33,257 nt of DNA, taken from contig CAKQGQ010000025.1 in NCBI GenBank assembly GCA_934233735.1, positions 1 through 33,257 on the forward strand, given 5' to 3'. Under the pieces are notes generated by a model. That model was not told the origin of the DNA. It searched no databases and worked only from the letters and a program-made list of their open reading frames with translations. Below, in pieces: positions 7,360 through 15,880 of the stretch (position 1 is its first letter; each line of letters opens with the position of its first letter). Source of the DNA: an uncultured Clostridia bacterium (GTDB taxonomy: Bacteria > Bacillota > Clostridia > Peptostreptococcales > Anaerovoracaceae). The position numbers and the translations under genes are program-made.

Positions 7360-10347
7360 TTATTTAGCAACTCTGCGAGCCTTGTTGGACCAGTCAGAAG
7401 TGATCTTCTTACCTTCAACCATCTTATAAGCTCTAACTTTGTAGTAGTATCTAGTACCCTTCTTCAGACCCTTAGTGTTCTTGTAAGTCTGCTTCTTAGT
7501 TGTGAATGCTTTCTTGTAGCCCTTGGAGTGCTTAGTTGACTTCCAAACTTCATAACCATCGATATCTGCAGAACCCTTTACAGTCCATTTAACTGTGATG
7601 GAGCCCTTCTTAGCAGTTGACTTAGCAGTGATCTTTAATTCCTTAACAGCCGTAGCATCCTTATCTGTCGCAAGCTTTTCAAGCTCAAGATAATAAGGGT
7701 AGTCTGCATTTAATTCTAACTGCTGTCTTTCAGTTAAAGCATTGTATGCTTCTACTGCAACCTTAATCTGTGCAGCAGTTGCACCCGGCTTGATTGCTGC
7801 ATTTAATAATCTCTTTGCATTTTCGATTTCAGCTTTGTAAACATTATTGAAATAGTCAACTACATTGGCAGTATCATTGATGTCGATAGCAAGCTTGGAA
7901 GCCTTGTCAACCTTAGCATAATCGTCACCGAATTTTGGTTCGTTCCAAGCTTTTCCGATATATCCATCGTCTTTAACTGCTTGAACTTCATCCTTGAGGG
8001 CTTCTCCCTTAGCAACTAAAGCATTAATTTCAGCCTTAAGAGCAGTATATTTCGGTAAGTTTTCATCTGCACCATTGTCAACTTCGTCAATCTTCTTAAC
8101 TAAAGCTTCTGCTTCATCATCAATAGCATCCTTAACTAAGCCGATTACTTTATCGTATTTCTGTTCTAATACGCTCAGGTTTGCGATTTCCTTAGCACCT
8201 GCAAGGTCAATATATTCTGCATATGCATCATATGCTGCTTTAACTGCATCCTTATCAGCTGCTGTCAGTTTTGTAAGAGCCGGAAGATCATCAATCTTCT
8301 TCTCAACAGCTTTCTTCATGTCTTTCAGTTCGTCATCGGATTTAGCACCTGTCACTAAAGCCTGAGCTTCTGCATAAGCTACCTTAACTGCATCTACAGT
8401 ATTAGCATCATCAATCTTTGCTTCGCCCTTATCGTACAGAGGAGTTTTTTCTGCATTAGGCATTCCAGCGTATGCCTGGCTGTAATCACTCTGCTTGTCT
8501 AAAAGTTCGTAGTTCTGTTTGATGAATCCCGGTAAAGCAGCCTTATAAGCATCTCTTGCTTTCACAACATCTGCTCTGTCATCTTCTTTCAGAAGCTTAC
8601 CGAAGTCTTCAGCAGCCTTCTTCATGATGGATTCAATTTCTGCATAAGACTGAGCATCCTTTAATGCATCAATAGTATCGCTTGCGATATCATCCCAATC
8701 GTCTGCAGATTCAGCTGCATAAGTACCCTTCAGATATACAAGATCAGCTTCAGCAGTCTTGTCAGCACCGTAAGAAACTTTCTTTGTAACAGCACCCTTT
8801 GCTAAGCCGTTTACATACATTTTTTCTGCTGCTGTATCGATAGCATCTCTGAAATTAGTATAGCCATACTTAGCATTGTCTTCCATTAATTTTTCTAATG
8901 CGTTAGCTTCAGTCACATCATAAATGTCTGCCGCAGCTTCTACGATATAACCTTTTGCATTATCCTTGAATCCAGCTTTGAGATCGCCATATACGAAATC
9001 TTCTGCCTTCTTAACAGCTTCGTCAACCTTAGCATCATTATACTGTTTGATTCCGCCATAGTACATGTTCTTTAACTTAGTACCTTCTTTTACAACATCT
9101 GCATATTTGTCAGCAGCATCTCCGGCTTTATCTAACGTAGTAAAGTACTCGTTCTGGTCAACAGTATTGCCAGTCTTATAGAGCGCTTCAACTGCTGCAA
9201 CCTTAGTTGCAATGTTTTTATCGTCATAGTTATTAGCGTATGCAGTTACAACTGTCTTGGAATCATTGATTGCCTTTACCATTGCGTTGTAGATTGCTGT
9301 AGCTTCTGCCTTTGTAACCTTAGTGTTGTTAACTACTGCTACATCAAAGAACTTACCGTCCTTAGAATTCTTAGTGTTTTCATCCCAGAATTCTTTGGAA
9401 CCAGTTGCAGTTGTTAAAGCAGCAATGCTAATGTTGTTAGCATTCTGGAAACCATCTACAAAGAGTGCTTTTGCAAGGTCATATCCAGCTTTTGCATATG
9501 CATCGACTGCGGAAGCAACATCTGTTGCGTCGGAAATGTTGTTGAAGTCTTCATCAGCAAGTGTAGGGATTGTAACACCGTCATAAGCAGCATATGCAGC
9601 TTCATAAGCAAGACGCTTCTGTGCATCGGTCTTATTTTTATCCTTATCTGCATCGTTTACATATGTCTTAGCATCATCTCTGATAGCCTGGATAACATCT
9701 GCTGCGGTAAGCTTAGTGCCGTTTTTATCAACTGTACCGATAATCTGACCATTTTCTCTGTCTGCTGCTGTATAATCATAGTTCTTATCTTTGTCGTTAT
9801 ACTTAGATGCATCAAGAGCGTTTAACTTGTCTAATACAAGCTGTTTAGTCAGAGGAGCCTGAGTTTCTTCAAGCTTATCTACTCTTTTCTCTAACTCTGC
9901 TGTCATACCAGCCTTTGTTGTGCAGTCGTTTCCATTAAGTATTGTAGCTTTACTTACAATATCCTTATCCGGTTTAGAATCTGTTGGATAAGTGTTATCC
10001 TTATTTAACTGGTCGCGGATTGCTTTATCCATTGCATCAGTTAAATCTTCAATAACAGCATCTGCTGCTGCAGTTAAAGCTGCTTTTGAATAGCCAGCTA
10101 CAACATCTTTGGTCTGTTCCTTAAAGTTAGTAGTATCTACGAAACCTTCGTTGTTGAAGCTGTAAGCGTTGAGTGCCTGAGCTTTAGCTGTTTCTAAGTA
10201 GCCAAGCTGAGCTGTCTTTTCCGCCTGAAGGGCTTCTGACCACTGATCAAGCGTATAGCTTTCATCTGCTGCGAAAGCAACTGTGCTTCCGAAGCTGAAA
10301 GTGAATACAACAGCGATTGCTAAAAGCACTGTTAATACTTTTTTCAT
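7360..10347 (-). CDS. Large secreted surface protein with C-terminal Fn3-like domain
   Basis: 995 residues. The signal peptide MKKVLTVLLAIAVVFTFSFG ends near residue 27 (VAFAA). About 870 residues of Ala/Lys/Asp-rich, mostly helical sequence follow with many related stretches (AYDAYAEYID, AYKAALPGFI, VKAAYDAYAE), suggesting a chain of degenerate helical-bundle repeats. The last 94 residues form a fibronectin-III-like domain (ITVKWTV, IDGYEVWKS, GTRYYYKVRAYK) of the kind common on clostridial surface proteins. No LPXTG, SLH or lipobox anchor is visible, and there is one cysteine. Codon use leans to GCT/GCA, AAG and CTT more than in neighbouring genes, which fits a highly expressed structural or S-layer-like protein. 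The ATG at 10347 is preceded by GGGAGG. Role unknown; adhesion or surface structure is an inference. Confidence 0.85.
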   Translation of the reverse strand: MKKVLTVLLAIAVVFTFSFGSTVAFAADESYTLDQWSEALQAEKTAQLGYLETAKAQALNAYSFNNEGFVDTTNFKEQTKDVVAGYSKAALTAAADAVIEDLTDAMDKAIRDQLNKDNTYPTDSKPDKDIVSKATILNGNDCTTKAGMTAELEKRVDKLEETQAPLTKQLVLDKLNALDASKYNDKDKNYDYTAADRENGQIIGTVDKNGTKLTAADVIQAIRDDAKTYVNDADKDKNKTDAQKRLAYEAAYAAYDGVTIPTLADEDFNNISDATDVASAVDAYAKAGYDLAKALFVDGFQNANNISIAALTTATGSKEFWDENTKNSKDGKFFDVAVVNNTKVTKAEATAIYNAMVKAINDSKTVVTAYANNYDDKNIATKVAAVEALYKTGNTVDQNEYFTTLDKAGDAADKYADVVKEGTKLKNMYYGGIKQYNDAKVDEAVKKAEDFVYGDLKAGFKDNAKGYIVEAAADIYDVTEANALEKLMEDNAKYGYTNFRDAIDTAAEKMYVNGLAKGAVTKKVSYGADKTAEADLVYLKGTYAAESADDWDDIASDTIDALKDAQSYAEIESIMKKAAEDFGKLLKEDDRADVVKARDAYKAALPGFIKQNYELLDKQSDYSQAYAGMPNAEKTPLYDKGEAKIDDANTVDAVKVAYAEAQALVTGAKSDDELKDMKKAVEKKIDDLPALTKLTAADKDAVKAAYDAYAEYIDLAGAKEIANLSVLEQKYDKVIGLVKDAIDDEAEALVKKIDEVDNGADENLPKYTALKAEINALVAKGEALKDEVQAVKDDGYIGKAWNEPKFGDDYAKVDKASKLAIDINDTANVVDYFNNVYKAEIENAKRLLNAAIKPGATAAQIKVAVEAYNALTERQQLELNADYPYYLELEKLATDKDATAVKELKITAKSTAKKGSITVKWTVKGSADIDGYEVWKSTKHSKGYKKAFTTKKQTYKNTKGLKKGTRYYYKVRAYKMVEGKKITSDWSNKARRVAK

Positions 10348-10638
10348 TTTTAGAATTCCTCCCTTTTAATTTTTTTGCTCATATTGTAAGGCTTTGTGAA
10401 AATGGACATAGTCCCACAACATACTACAATATGAAATAATTCCGTTATAGTTTACCAAAAGGTTACGGGCTTTGCAAGTGTTTTTTCTGTGAAAAACAAT
10501 GTTTTTCGCAAGGCTTCCTCCCTGTCACCGCAAAGGGCCTCATTGAACCTCTCACTATTAACTCCATTAAGCGGGGGAAAAGGTTACATGGTTTTTGAAA
10601 AAAATTTAAAAAATTTTGAGAAAGTTCTAAACGAGATG
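10348..10638. other. Intergenic region with a spaced inverted repeat
   Basis: Untranslated region upstream of the surface-protein gene. It holds a perfect 9-bp inverted repeat, CATATTGTA (10380-10388) and TACAATATG (10425-10433), with a 36-bp spacer, which may be an operator for the surface-protein gene. AAAAGGTTAC occurs twice (10456 and 10577 regions). I could not settle on a promoter. Short open frames here have no ribosome binding site or family features and are not called. Confidence 0.4.
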
Positions 10639-10666
10639 AAAAGACTGCCAATTTCTCAGCAGCCCT
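10639..10666 (-). terminator. Terminator of the HEPN gene
   Basis: On the minus strand GGCTGC (10659-10664) pairs with GCAGTC (10643-10648) around a 10-nt loop and is followed by TTTT. It lies about 20 bp past the stop of the HEPN gene. A nearly identical hairpin occurs at 19192-19220. Confidence 0.6.
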
Positions 10667-10682
10667 TAATATGTAGGTATAA

Positions 10683-12461
10683 TCATTCTAAAAACAAATA
10701 CGGGGGACGCACCACTCTATATCCGTCTTCTGCAGATATATTTTTCTTTTTCATAGAAGTAATTTGTTCAATATATACTTCATAGGTATTATGCAATGAA
10801 TTTAGAATTTCAATTATACTATCCTTTGGATTACGTTTCTTATAATATAAAATGGTTGCGACTATCGAATTAACATATCTGTATAACCGTAAACTGATAT
10901 GCTCTAACGAATCGTCCATGCTCTTGGCAGAATGAATCAACTGATTACGTAACCGATAAATACAATCCAAATCATGTATGATACTATCATGATATTCAGA
11001 TACTGCCTTTTCTAATTTTTCCGGTTCGGTAACCAACATAATCAACTCTCGCATTTCCCTTTCTAAAATAACATGAAAAGACAAGTCGGTTAATACATTT
11101 TCATATAGTTCTTCACTTTGTAAAAACTGTACCATTTTTAATGTGTTGAATCCATTATCTTCCTTACAATAATTAATAAAATCTATGCATTCCGAATGTT
11201 TTTCTTTGCTTTTATTCTCTATTGTATAGTTTAATCTTTCCCAAAAGATATTCATTTTATTTTTTATGTAGAATAAGGCAAATGATTCTGAAACTAATAC
11301 CCTTGCCTTCTCAATAATTGAGTTTTTAGGGAATGGATATATAACATACTCTAAAGCTGACCAAAAATTCAAATATTGATTTTGGATATTATAGTTTTTT
11401 GCCGAATGTAAGGTATGAAGCACTCTTTCTAGTACATCAACATCTTCATTCTTCATGCTATCCTTCAATTCAATAAATCTATTTAGTTGGTTTGCGCGAG
11501 CATTGTCAGAATAATTTATTAAACGCGTATAATCCACTTTTCGTATATCAACTTTATATAACTCGTCTTGTTTAATACAACCAATACTTGCATTTTCATG
11601 AATCGCATCTGTTACATTTTGCCACATAGAAAATAATTCTTTATCCATTGCAAACTCTTTTTTCGCCATTGCTATTGCTTTATAATAATCAGCCGCTTCA
11701 TATATTTTAGATGCATATGTTTCTTCTTTCCAAGCCCATTTCTGTTTAAATTGATTAAAAACTTCTTTCATTTTTATATCAAAATGCTTTTTTAAAAGTT
11801 GCTCCGCCATCTCTTTTTGACTTTCACTTTTTATTCTATATGGTATGATAATTTCATATTTTTGTTTTATGCCATCCAAATCTTCTAAACGTTTTATATA
11901 TTCGTTTAAACATTTATTTTCTATTGCTGTATACAGCTGACTATCTCGTATATTTTCTTTATACCATTCATACAAAAAAACAAGTGAATAGCCTTGATAC
12001 AATAAATCACTCACAAAGGCTTCTATGAGTAAATCAACGCGCCCATAAGATAATTCCTTTTGCAAACATTTCACATATTGACCGCTTATATTTTGAGATT
12101 GCAACTTTTTTTGCAAGGTCTTTAAACTTACGAATACCTCATACGCTGTTTTTCCCTCCGTTTTCTGGGGGTCAATCAAATGACATATTCTATCAAAATC
12201 TCTTTTATACTCATCCAATTCATAAAACGGATGTCGTTTCAATTGAAAGGCAAGACTATCAAGAAGAGCCTTATATGATTTCTCCAATTTATCCATGCCG
12301 ATTGCCGTACTATTCATTTCCATATAAGTATCTATACATATTTGTAATGATAGTTGTAAACTTTCTAATCTTTTTTCCTCAAATATATGAAAAGAATTAT
12401 TCAACATATCGGGCAATTTAAATATGAAATATTTTTGCGATGAAAACACTTTTTCTTCCAT
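10683..12461 (-). CDS. ApeA-like HEPN-domain protein, candidate defence RNase
   Basis: 592 residues from ATG 12461, chosen over an upstream GTG because AGGAG lies about 10 nt ahead. The N-terminal two thirds are helical and lack recognised motifs. The C-terminal part (about 363-545) reads like the ApeA-type HEPN fold: YLNFWSALEYVI, then IIEKARVLVSE, then RLRNQLIH with the R-N-x3-H motif at about Arg505-His510, followed by SLEHISLRLYRYVNSIV. In HEPN families that Arg and His form the RNase active site at a dimer interface, and ApeA itself is an antiphage protein. The gene is clearly more AT-rich than its surroundings, lies beside two structured small RNAs transcribed away from it, and borders an intron and an Rpn array, so acquisition by transfer is likely. 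RNase activity is inferred, not shown. Confidence 0.75.
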   Translation of the reverse strand: MEEKVFSSQKYFIFKLPDMLNNSFHIFEEKRLESLQLSLQICIDTYMEMNSTAIGMDKLEKSYKALLDSLAFQLKRHPFYELDEYKRDFDRICHLIDPQKTEGKTAYEVFVSLKTLQKKLQSQNISGQYVKCLQKELSYGRVDLLIEAFVSDLLYQGYSLVFLYEWYKENIRDSQLYTAIENKCLNEYIKRLEDLDGIKQKYEIIIPYRIKSESQKEMAEQLLKKHFDIKMKEVFNQFKQKWAWKEETYASKIYEAADYYKAIAMAKKEFAMDKELFSMWQNVTDAIHENASIGCIKQDELYKVDIRKVDYTRLINYSDNARANQLNRFIELKDSMKNEDVDVLERVLHTLHSAKNYNIQNQYLNFWSALEYVIYPFPKNSIIEKARVLVSESFALFYIKNKMNIFWERLNYTIENKSKEKHSECIDFINYCKEDNGFNTLKMVQFLQSEELYENVLTDLSFHVILEREMRELIMLVTEPEKLEKAVSEYHDSIIHDLDCIYRLRNQLIHSAKSMDDSLEHISLRLYRYVNSIVATILYYKKRNPKDSIIEILNSLHNTYEVYIEQITSMKKKNISAEDGYRVVRPPYLFLE

Positions 12462-12541
12462 GTTACTCGTTCTCCTTACTATCCTACACACCTATCTGCT
12501 ATAATGCTCCTGCGCTATAACTTACCACTATCAAAAACAGC

Positions 12542-12570
12542 TTGACAAAAGTTCTGTTTTCTACTAAAAT
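12542..12570 (+). promoter_or_regulatory. Promoter of small RNA 1
   Basis: TTGACA (12542-12547) and TAAAAT (12565-12570) are spaced by exactly 17 bp, predicting a start near 12577, just ahead of the structured RNA. The -35 region lies about 80 bp from the start of the divergent HEPN gene. Confidence 0.75.
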
Positions 12571-12576
12571 ATTAAC

Positions 12577-12642
12577 AGGCGAAGATACTTAGTTATGGAA
12601 TCGGCTACTCGGGTAGTTCCCCCATTTCTACTGTATCTTTTT
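12577..12642 (+). ncRNA. Small structured RNA 1 beside the HEPN gene
   Basis: About 66 nt from a consensus promoter to a T-tract. The outer stem AAGATAC (12582-12588) pairs with GTATCTT (12633-12639) and runs straight into TTTTT, so the closing stem doubles as terminator. Inside, ATGG (12595-12598) pairs with CCAT (12622-12625), and CTAC (12605-12608) pairs with GTAG (12613-12616) around TCGG. The core is GGCTACTCGGGTAGTTCCC. It shares its architecture with RNA 2, with compensatory changes in the stems. No good open reading frame lies inside. It could be an RNA antitoxin or guide-like partner of the HEPN protein, or an independent small RNA. Confidence 0.65.
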
Positions 12643-12669
12643 ATTTTGCATTTTTTCTATACTTTTTTA

Positions 12670-12675
12670 TATAAT
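12670..12675 (+). promoter_or_regulatory. -10 element of small RNA 2
   Basis: A perfect TATAAT lies 12 bp ahead of the RNA 2 closing stem. A weak -35 candidate TTTGCA is at 12645-12650 (19-bp spacing), inside the tail of RNA 1. Confidence 0.5.
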
Positions 12676-12681
12676 ATTTAA

Positions 12682-12749
12682 TAGAGAAAGATGCTTATAT
12701 ACAAAATGGGTTGCTAGGGCAATTCCCTTGCATATACTGCATCTTTTTT
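12682..12749 (+). ncRNA. Small structured RNA 2 beside the HEPN gene
   Basis: About 68 nt. The outer stem AAAGATGC (12687-12694) pairs with GCATCTTT (12739-12746), followed by a T-tract (12744-12749). An inner TATAT/ATATA helix and the core GGGTTGCTAGGGCAATTCCC (TTGC 12711-12714 with GCAA 12719-12722) match the layout of RNA 1. Compared with RNA 1, CTAC/GTAG has become TTGC/GCAA and GATAC/GTATC has become GATGC/GCATC, so pairing is kept while bases change. The GGG next to the loop could instead pair with the following CCC as a pseudoknot. Confidence 0.65.
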
Positions 12750-12801
12750 AATTGCCGCTTTAATATCTATATTTTTTCACTTTGACATAATCGCTCCTTT
12801 A

Positions 12802-14481
12802 ATCGAGTAGGGGCTAACTCGTAGCCCCTCTCACACCACCGCGCCTGCCGTTCGGCACGCGGCGGTTCAATTCAAATAATAATCCAAACAGCTTAGGAGT
12901 CCTCGCCTTGCGAGGATTTCTTTGCTTATGAGGTGTAATCCCGTAGTCTTTGCGACCGCTTGATAGTGGTCTGCAAATCCTGCGAATTGCTTCGCCATCC
13001 ACATAGGTGCTCCCAATTTTCGAAGCCCCCATAGGCGTTTTTCTCTTGTCTTCCACTGTTTCCATATGACAATCCGCATTCTCGTCCGCAAATGCCCGTC
13101 TATCTTCTTGAGAGCTTCCTTCATGCTCCCCATTCTGAAGTAGTTAATCCACCCCCGAATGACTTGATTCAGTTTCTCAATTCGATAATCCATACTTACA
13201 GACCAACTCCGTTTCGTCAATTTCTTTAGCTTTCTTTCAAAGTGCTTGATGGAGTCTTGGTGCGGTCTTGCTTTCCAACCGTCTTGTCCTTTCCAAAACC
13301 CAAAGCCCAGGTATTTCAGCTTATTTGGTTGTGTAACTTTTGTCTTTGTCGCATTTACCTTAAGGCTCAGTTTTCTCTCTATCCACTTCGTTACCGTTGC
13401 CATCACTCTGTTTGCGGCGGCACTGCTTCCGACTGCAATAATGCAGTCATCGGCATATCTTACGAAGTGAAGTCCTCTTGCTTCCAGTTCTTTATCAAGC
13501 TCATTCAGCATGATATTGGATAACAGAGGAGAGAGGTTCCCTCCTTGTGGTGTTCCTGTCAGGCTCTGTTCATAATTCCCCTCTACCATCACGCCCGCAT
13601 TCAGATATTTCCTTATGAGTGATTCTGTATCGGGGTCATTTATGAGTTTATGTACAAGTCCCATCAGTTTGTCCTGCGGCACATTGTCAAAGAATTTCTC
13701 AAGGTCGATATCCACAACATAGGTGTATCCGTCATTGAAGTATTCCAGTAATTTAACGACTGCCTGCTGTGCCCTCCGCTTTGGTCGGAATCCATAGCTG
13801 TAATTACTAAAGTTCGGTTCTGCAATCGGTGTTAGGATTTGGGCGATTGCCTGCTTCCTCAACCGTCATTCCGTCGATTCCGCCTGCGCCTTTCTTGGAT
13901 TTTACCTTCTCAAGTGCCTTTGTCATATTCTCATCACTGAGAATTTCTTCTAACAGTTTTGACATTTGGATTTGTCTCCTTTCTTCGTTATGTTCCGCTC
14001 CCTTTAACCCTATCTCCTATGGAAGTTTCTCTCCATATACGACTTCGTTACTTCTTTCCGCGTCGGGTATGGTTACGGACTTTCGCAAGTCCATTTGACT
14101 TGAACTGTTCAGCCCTTCGCTCCCTCTCCATTACAGAGACTTCTTCACTACTATGGCTTCTGCTGACTTCTCACAGTTCGTTGTTACTGCGGATTTCTCC
14201 GTCTGTGAGACCTCACGGGATAAGCCGCCTATCTTTCCTCGTCTACCTGCCTAATCTACCTGCATAGGTTACGGTTGCCTTTTGGACTTCGTGGCTGCTG
14301 GCCCACTTATCCGCTATGCAAGCCTTCGTATTAGGTTTCTGTTCGTCAGGCTACGATTTTGCTATTGCTTCTTCTCGCCCACACCTCGCGATGTGAACCT
14401 TGCAAGTCGCTTTCAGGTTCGCTGCGAGCTGCGCCCCTTGTGGACTTTCACCACAGACGAACGGCATGCCCGTCATACCAC
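12802..14481 (-). mobile_element. Group IIC-type intron, copy 1
   Basis: About 1680 bp on the minus strand. The 5' end is placed at 14481 (GTGGTATG), directly after the T-tract of the terminator of the first Rpn gene, the classic target of class C introns. The 5' ribozyme domains occupy 13966-14481 with no gene. The maturase gene is 12867-13965. Domain V is the GC-rich hairpin at about 12835-12870 (ACCGCCGCGTGCC, loop GAAC, complementary arm). Domain VI is the AGGGGCTA/TAGCCCCT hairpin at about 12810-12831, and the 3' end is near 12802. Ends are set by comparison with copy 2 at 33182, which shares the last bases CTACTCGATT. The intron is shorter than usual because of an internal deletion in the maturase. 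Confidence 0.85.
12867..13965 (-). pseudogene. ltrA: Group II intron reverse transcriptase/maturase, internally deleted
   Basis: Would help the intron splice and copy itself. The frame starts at ATG 13965 (MSKLLEEILSDENMTKALEK), reads 37 codons to GIDGMTVEE near 13855, then jumps. The next recognisable block (QAIAQILTPIAEP, SYGFRPKRRAQQA) is in another frame. Intact relatives have about 60 residues between these blocks, so roughly 170-180 bp are missing and the frame is shifted. The remainder is well kept: TGTPQGGNLSPLLSN, the catalytic FVRYADD, the thumb, and the maturase X domain (QVIRGWINYFRMG), ending CLDYYLN without an endonuclease domain. Translation from a TTG at 13862 could give 331 residues lacking the N-terminal reverse transcriptase blocks. 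Reverse transcription is expected to be lost; splicing in cis is uncertain. Confidence 0.85.
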
Positions 14482-14523
14482 TAAAAAGAGCGCCCTTGGT
14501 TAGAATTCTAACCGCAGGCACTC
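14482..14523 (-). terminator. Terminator of Rpn gene 1 and intron insertion site
   Basis: On the minus strand GAGTGCC and GGTTAGAATTCTAACC fold into a long hairpin closing with GGGCGCTC and followed by TTTTT (14483-14487). The group II intron starts at the very next bases. Confidence 0.8.
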
Positions 14524-14567
14524 ATTGTCATCAGTGTATTTTCAAATAGCTAAATAGCCGGCAGTTC

Positions 14568-15518
14568 TTATAATGCTTCCACCTCTTCGGCAGAAAGCCC
14601 GGTTGCCTTGATAATCTCAGTCATACCTACACCAATTTCTTTGAGGTTCTTCGCAATTTCACGCTTTTCTTTTGCGGCGCCAATGGCTTCACCCTCGCTG
14701 CGGCCTTCGGCGAAGCTTTTCCGCTCGTGCTCGTTCAAAATATACTCGAATGTCATGTATTTTTTCCTCCATTCGTCCGAATTGAACTTCCTGACGCGCT
14801 CGTCAATCATGCGCGTCAGCTCCGAAGCCTGATTTTTCCTCGGGTCATTCAGATACGCGTAAAATGGCTTCAGCGTCTCCGGGATCTTCGCCGGAGAACA
14901 GGTCGTGTTCAACACTATTGTATACGATAAATCTTTCAGAGGCAAGCTTTTTTCCACATCCCAAGAGCGGAAAAAATAGACAGGTTCGTCTATATGAAAG
15001 TGGTCGAAGGTGCAAATGAAGATAACGTAACTCGGCTTGAGATTTTCGTAAGGCTGTCCTTGCTCCAGAAAGTCCAAATCAATGTTGGCATGATAGTATC
15101 TTGCGCGTTTATCAATCTTGGAATCGTTGTCAGTCTGCATCTCAATATCGGCCCAGAGTTTTGAGCTTTCAACGAAGGCGTCGAATCGCACACCGTGCGC
15201 ATCCGTCCCGAGCTTTAGTGTTTTCTGCGTTTCAACGCGTAGGTTTTCGAGTGCGTCTGTTTGCTCCGAATCTTTATCGGCAGCTTCGCTTTCGTCCATA
15301 CTTCCGTCTTCCTCTTCGTCAATCGCAGAGTTATCGACAAACGGGTTGTCAGACCTCTTAATGCGGATGGCTCCGATTTCCTCGTTCGGCAGAATCAGTT
15401 CCAGAAGCGCGCGGCAAATCTTCGGACTTCGCATAACATTCATGAAAATTTTATCATCCGTAAACGGAAGAAAATTAGGGGAATCATAGATGGAGTTGTC
15501 TCTATTATTTTCATACAT
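14568..15518 (-). CDS. Rpn-like PD-(D/E)XK nuclease, copy 1
   Basis: 316 residues of the Rpn/'transposase-like' PD-(D/E)XK family. These are DNA endonucleases; E. coli relatives were first described as recombination-promoting and later as antiphage proteins. Catalytic signature: Asp113 in GVRFDAF and Glu126-x-Gln128 in WADIEMQ, followed by KRARYYHA. Residues 61-96 form an acidic linker that varies between the four copies. The C-terminus has EGRSEGEAIG repeats and ends GLSAEEVEAL. The start at ATG 15518 follows GGAAAGTGAGAAG. An in-frame ATG at 14756 lies 9 nt after GGAGG and could give a separate 62-residue C-terminal protein, as in E. coli rpn genes where such a product is the antitoxin. The gene has its own promoter (15684-15712) and terminator. 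Confidence 0.85.
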   Translation of the reverse strand: MYENNRDNSIYDSPNFLPFTDDKIFMNVMRSPKICRALLELILPNEEIGAIRIKRSDNPFVDNSAIDEEEDGSMDESEAADKDSEQTDALENLRVETQKTLKLGTDAHGVRFDAFVESSKLWADIEMQTDNDSKIDKRARYYHANIDLDFLEQGQPYENLKPSYVIFICTFDHFHIDEPVYFFRSWDVEKSLPLKDLSYTIVLNTTCSPAKIPETLKPFYAYLNDPRKNQASELTRMIDERVRKFNSDEWRKKYMTFEYILNEHERKSFAEGRSEGEAIGAAKEKREIAKNLKEIGVGMTEIIKATGLSAEEVEAL

Positions 15519-15536
15519 AGTTGCTTCTCACTTTCC

Positions 15537-15567
15537 AAGAGTTACGCTCGCGCGACAGCGCACTCTT
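15537..15567 (-). promoter_or_regulatory. Leader hairpin before Rpn gene 1
   Basis: AAGAGT and ACTCTT arms with an inner GCGCT/AGCGT stem sit directly before the ribosome binding site. The same hairpin, with changed but still paired bases, precedes Rpn genes 3 and 4. Confidence 0.55.
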
Positions 15568-15665
15568 ACATGAAAGAAATAACGGACTTGCCATGGCGGA
15601 AAGTGTGTTCGACGATTTTACGGAGGATAGCGCTAGGCCGCTTTTTTATAAAAGCGCCAAACACA

Positions 15666-15712
15666 TACAGATTCTGTAAACTAATAATAGCATAATATGG
15701 AATTAAATGCAA
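15666..15712 (-). promoter_or_regulatory. Promoter and operator-like palindrome of Rpn gene 1
   Basis: On the minus strand TTGCAT (15707-15712) and TATTAT (15684-15689) are 17 bp apart. The palindrome TACAGATTCTGTA (15666-15678) lies at the expected transcription start. The same arrangement precedes copies 3 and 4. A 60-70 bp segment between this palindrome and the leader hairpin is absent from copy 3. Confidence 0.65.
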
Positions 15713-15803
15713 GACATATACTGGAATTTGTATCCATGGAAATTTCGTCATATTCTGATGAATTCCGACAAAATTCGACAGTATGAGGCGGGAAGGGACA
15801 TAT

Positions 15804-15844
15804 AAAAAGAGCCCCCTTGGTCAGAGTTCTAACCTTAGGTGCTC
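15804..15844 (-). terminator. Terminator of Rpn gene 2
   Basis: GAGC arm, inner AGGTTAGAAC/TCTGACC stem and GGGGGCTC arm followed by TTTTT on the minus strand. Same family as the terminators of Rpn genes 1 and 4. Confidence 0.75.
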
Positions 15845-15880
15845 ATCGCCATCAGTGTATTTTCAAATAACCGGCAGTTC

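Noticed and set aside
10489..10785. 98-residue plus-strand open frame
   Set aside because: It overlaps the end of the HEPN gene and its terminator, with no ribosome binding site; the text it shares with the 19181 region comes from the terminator hairpin.
12577..12749. The two hairpins read as terminators of the HEPN gene's upstream neighbour on the minus strand
   Set aside because: T-tracts follow the stems only on the plus strand, and plus-strand promoter elements with correct spacing precede them.
12867..13965. Retron or DGR reverse transcriptase partnered with the small RNAs
   Set aside because: The enzyme has group II maturase X-domain features and lies within intron ribozyme sequence with domains V and VI.
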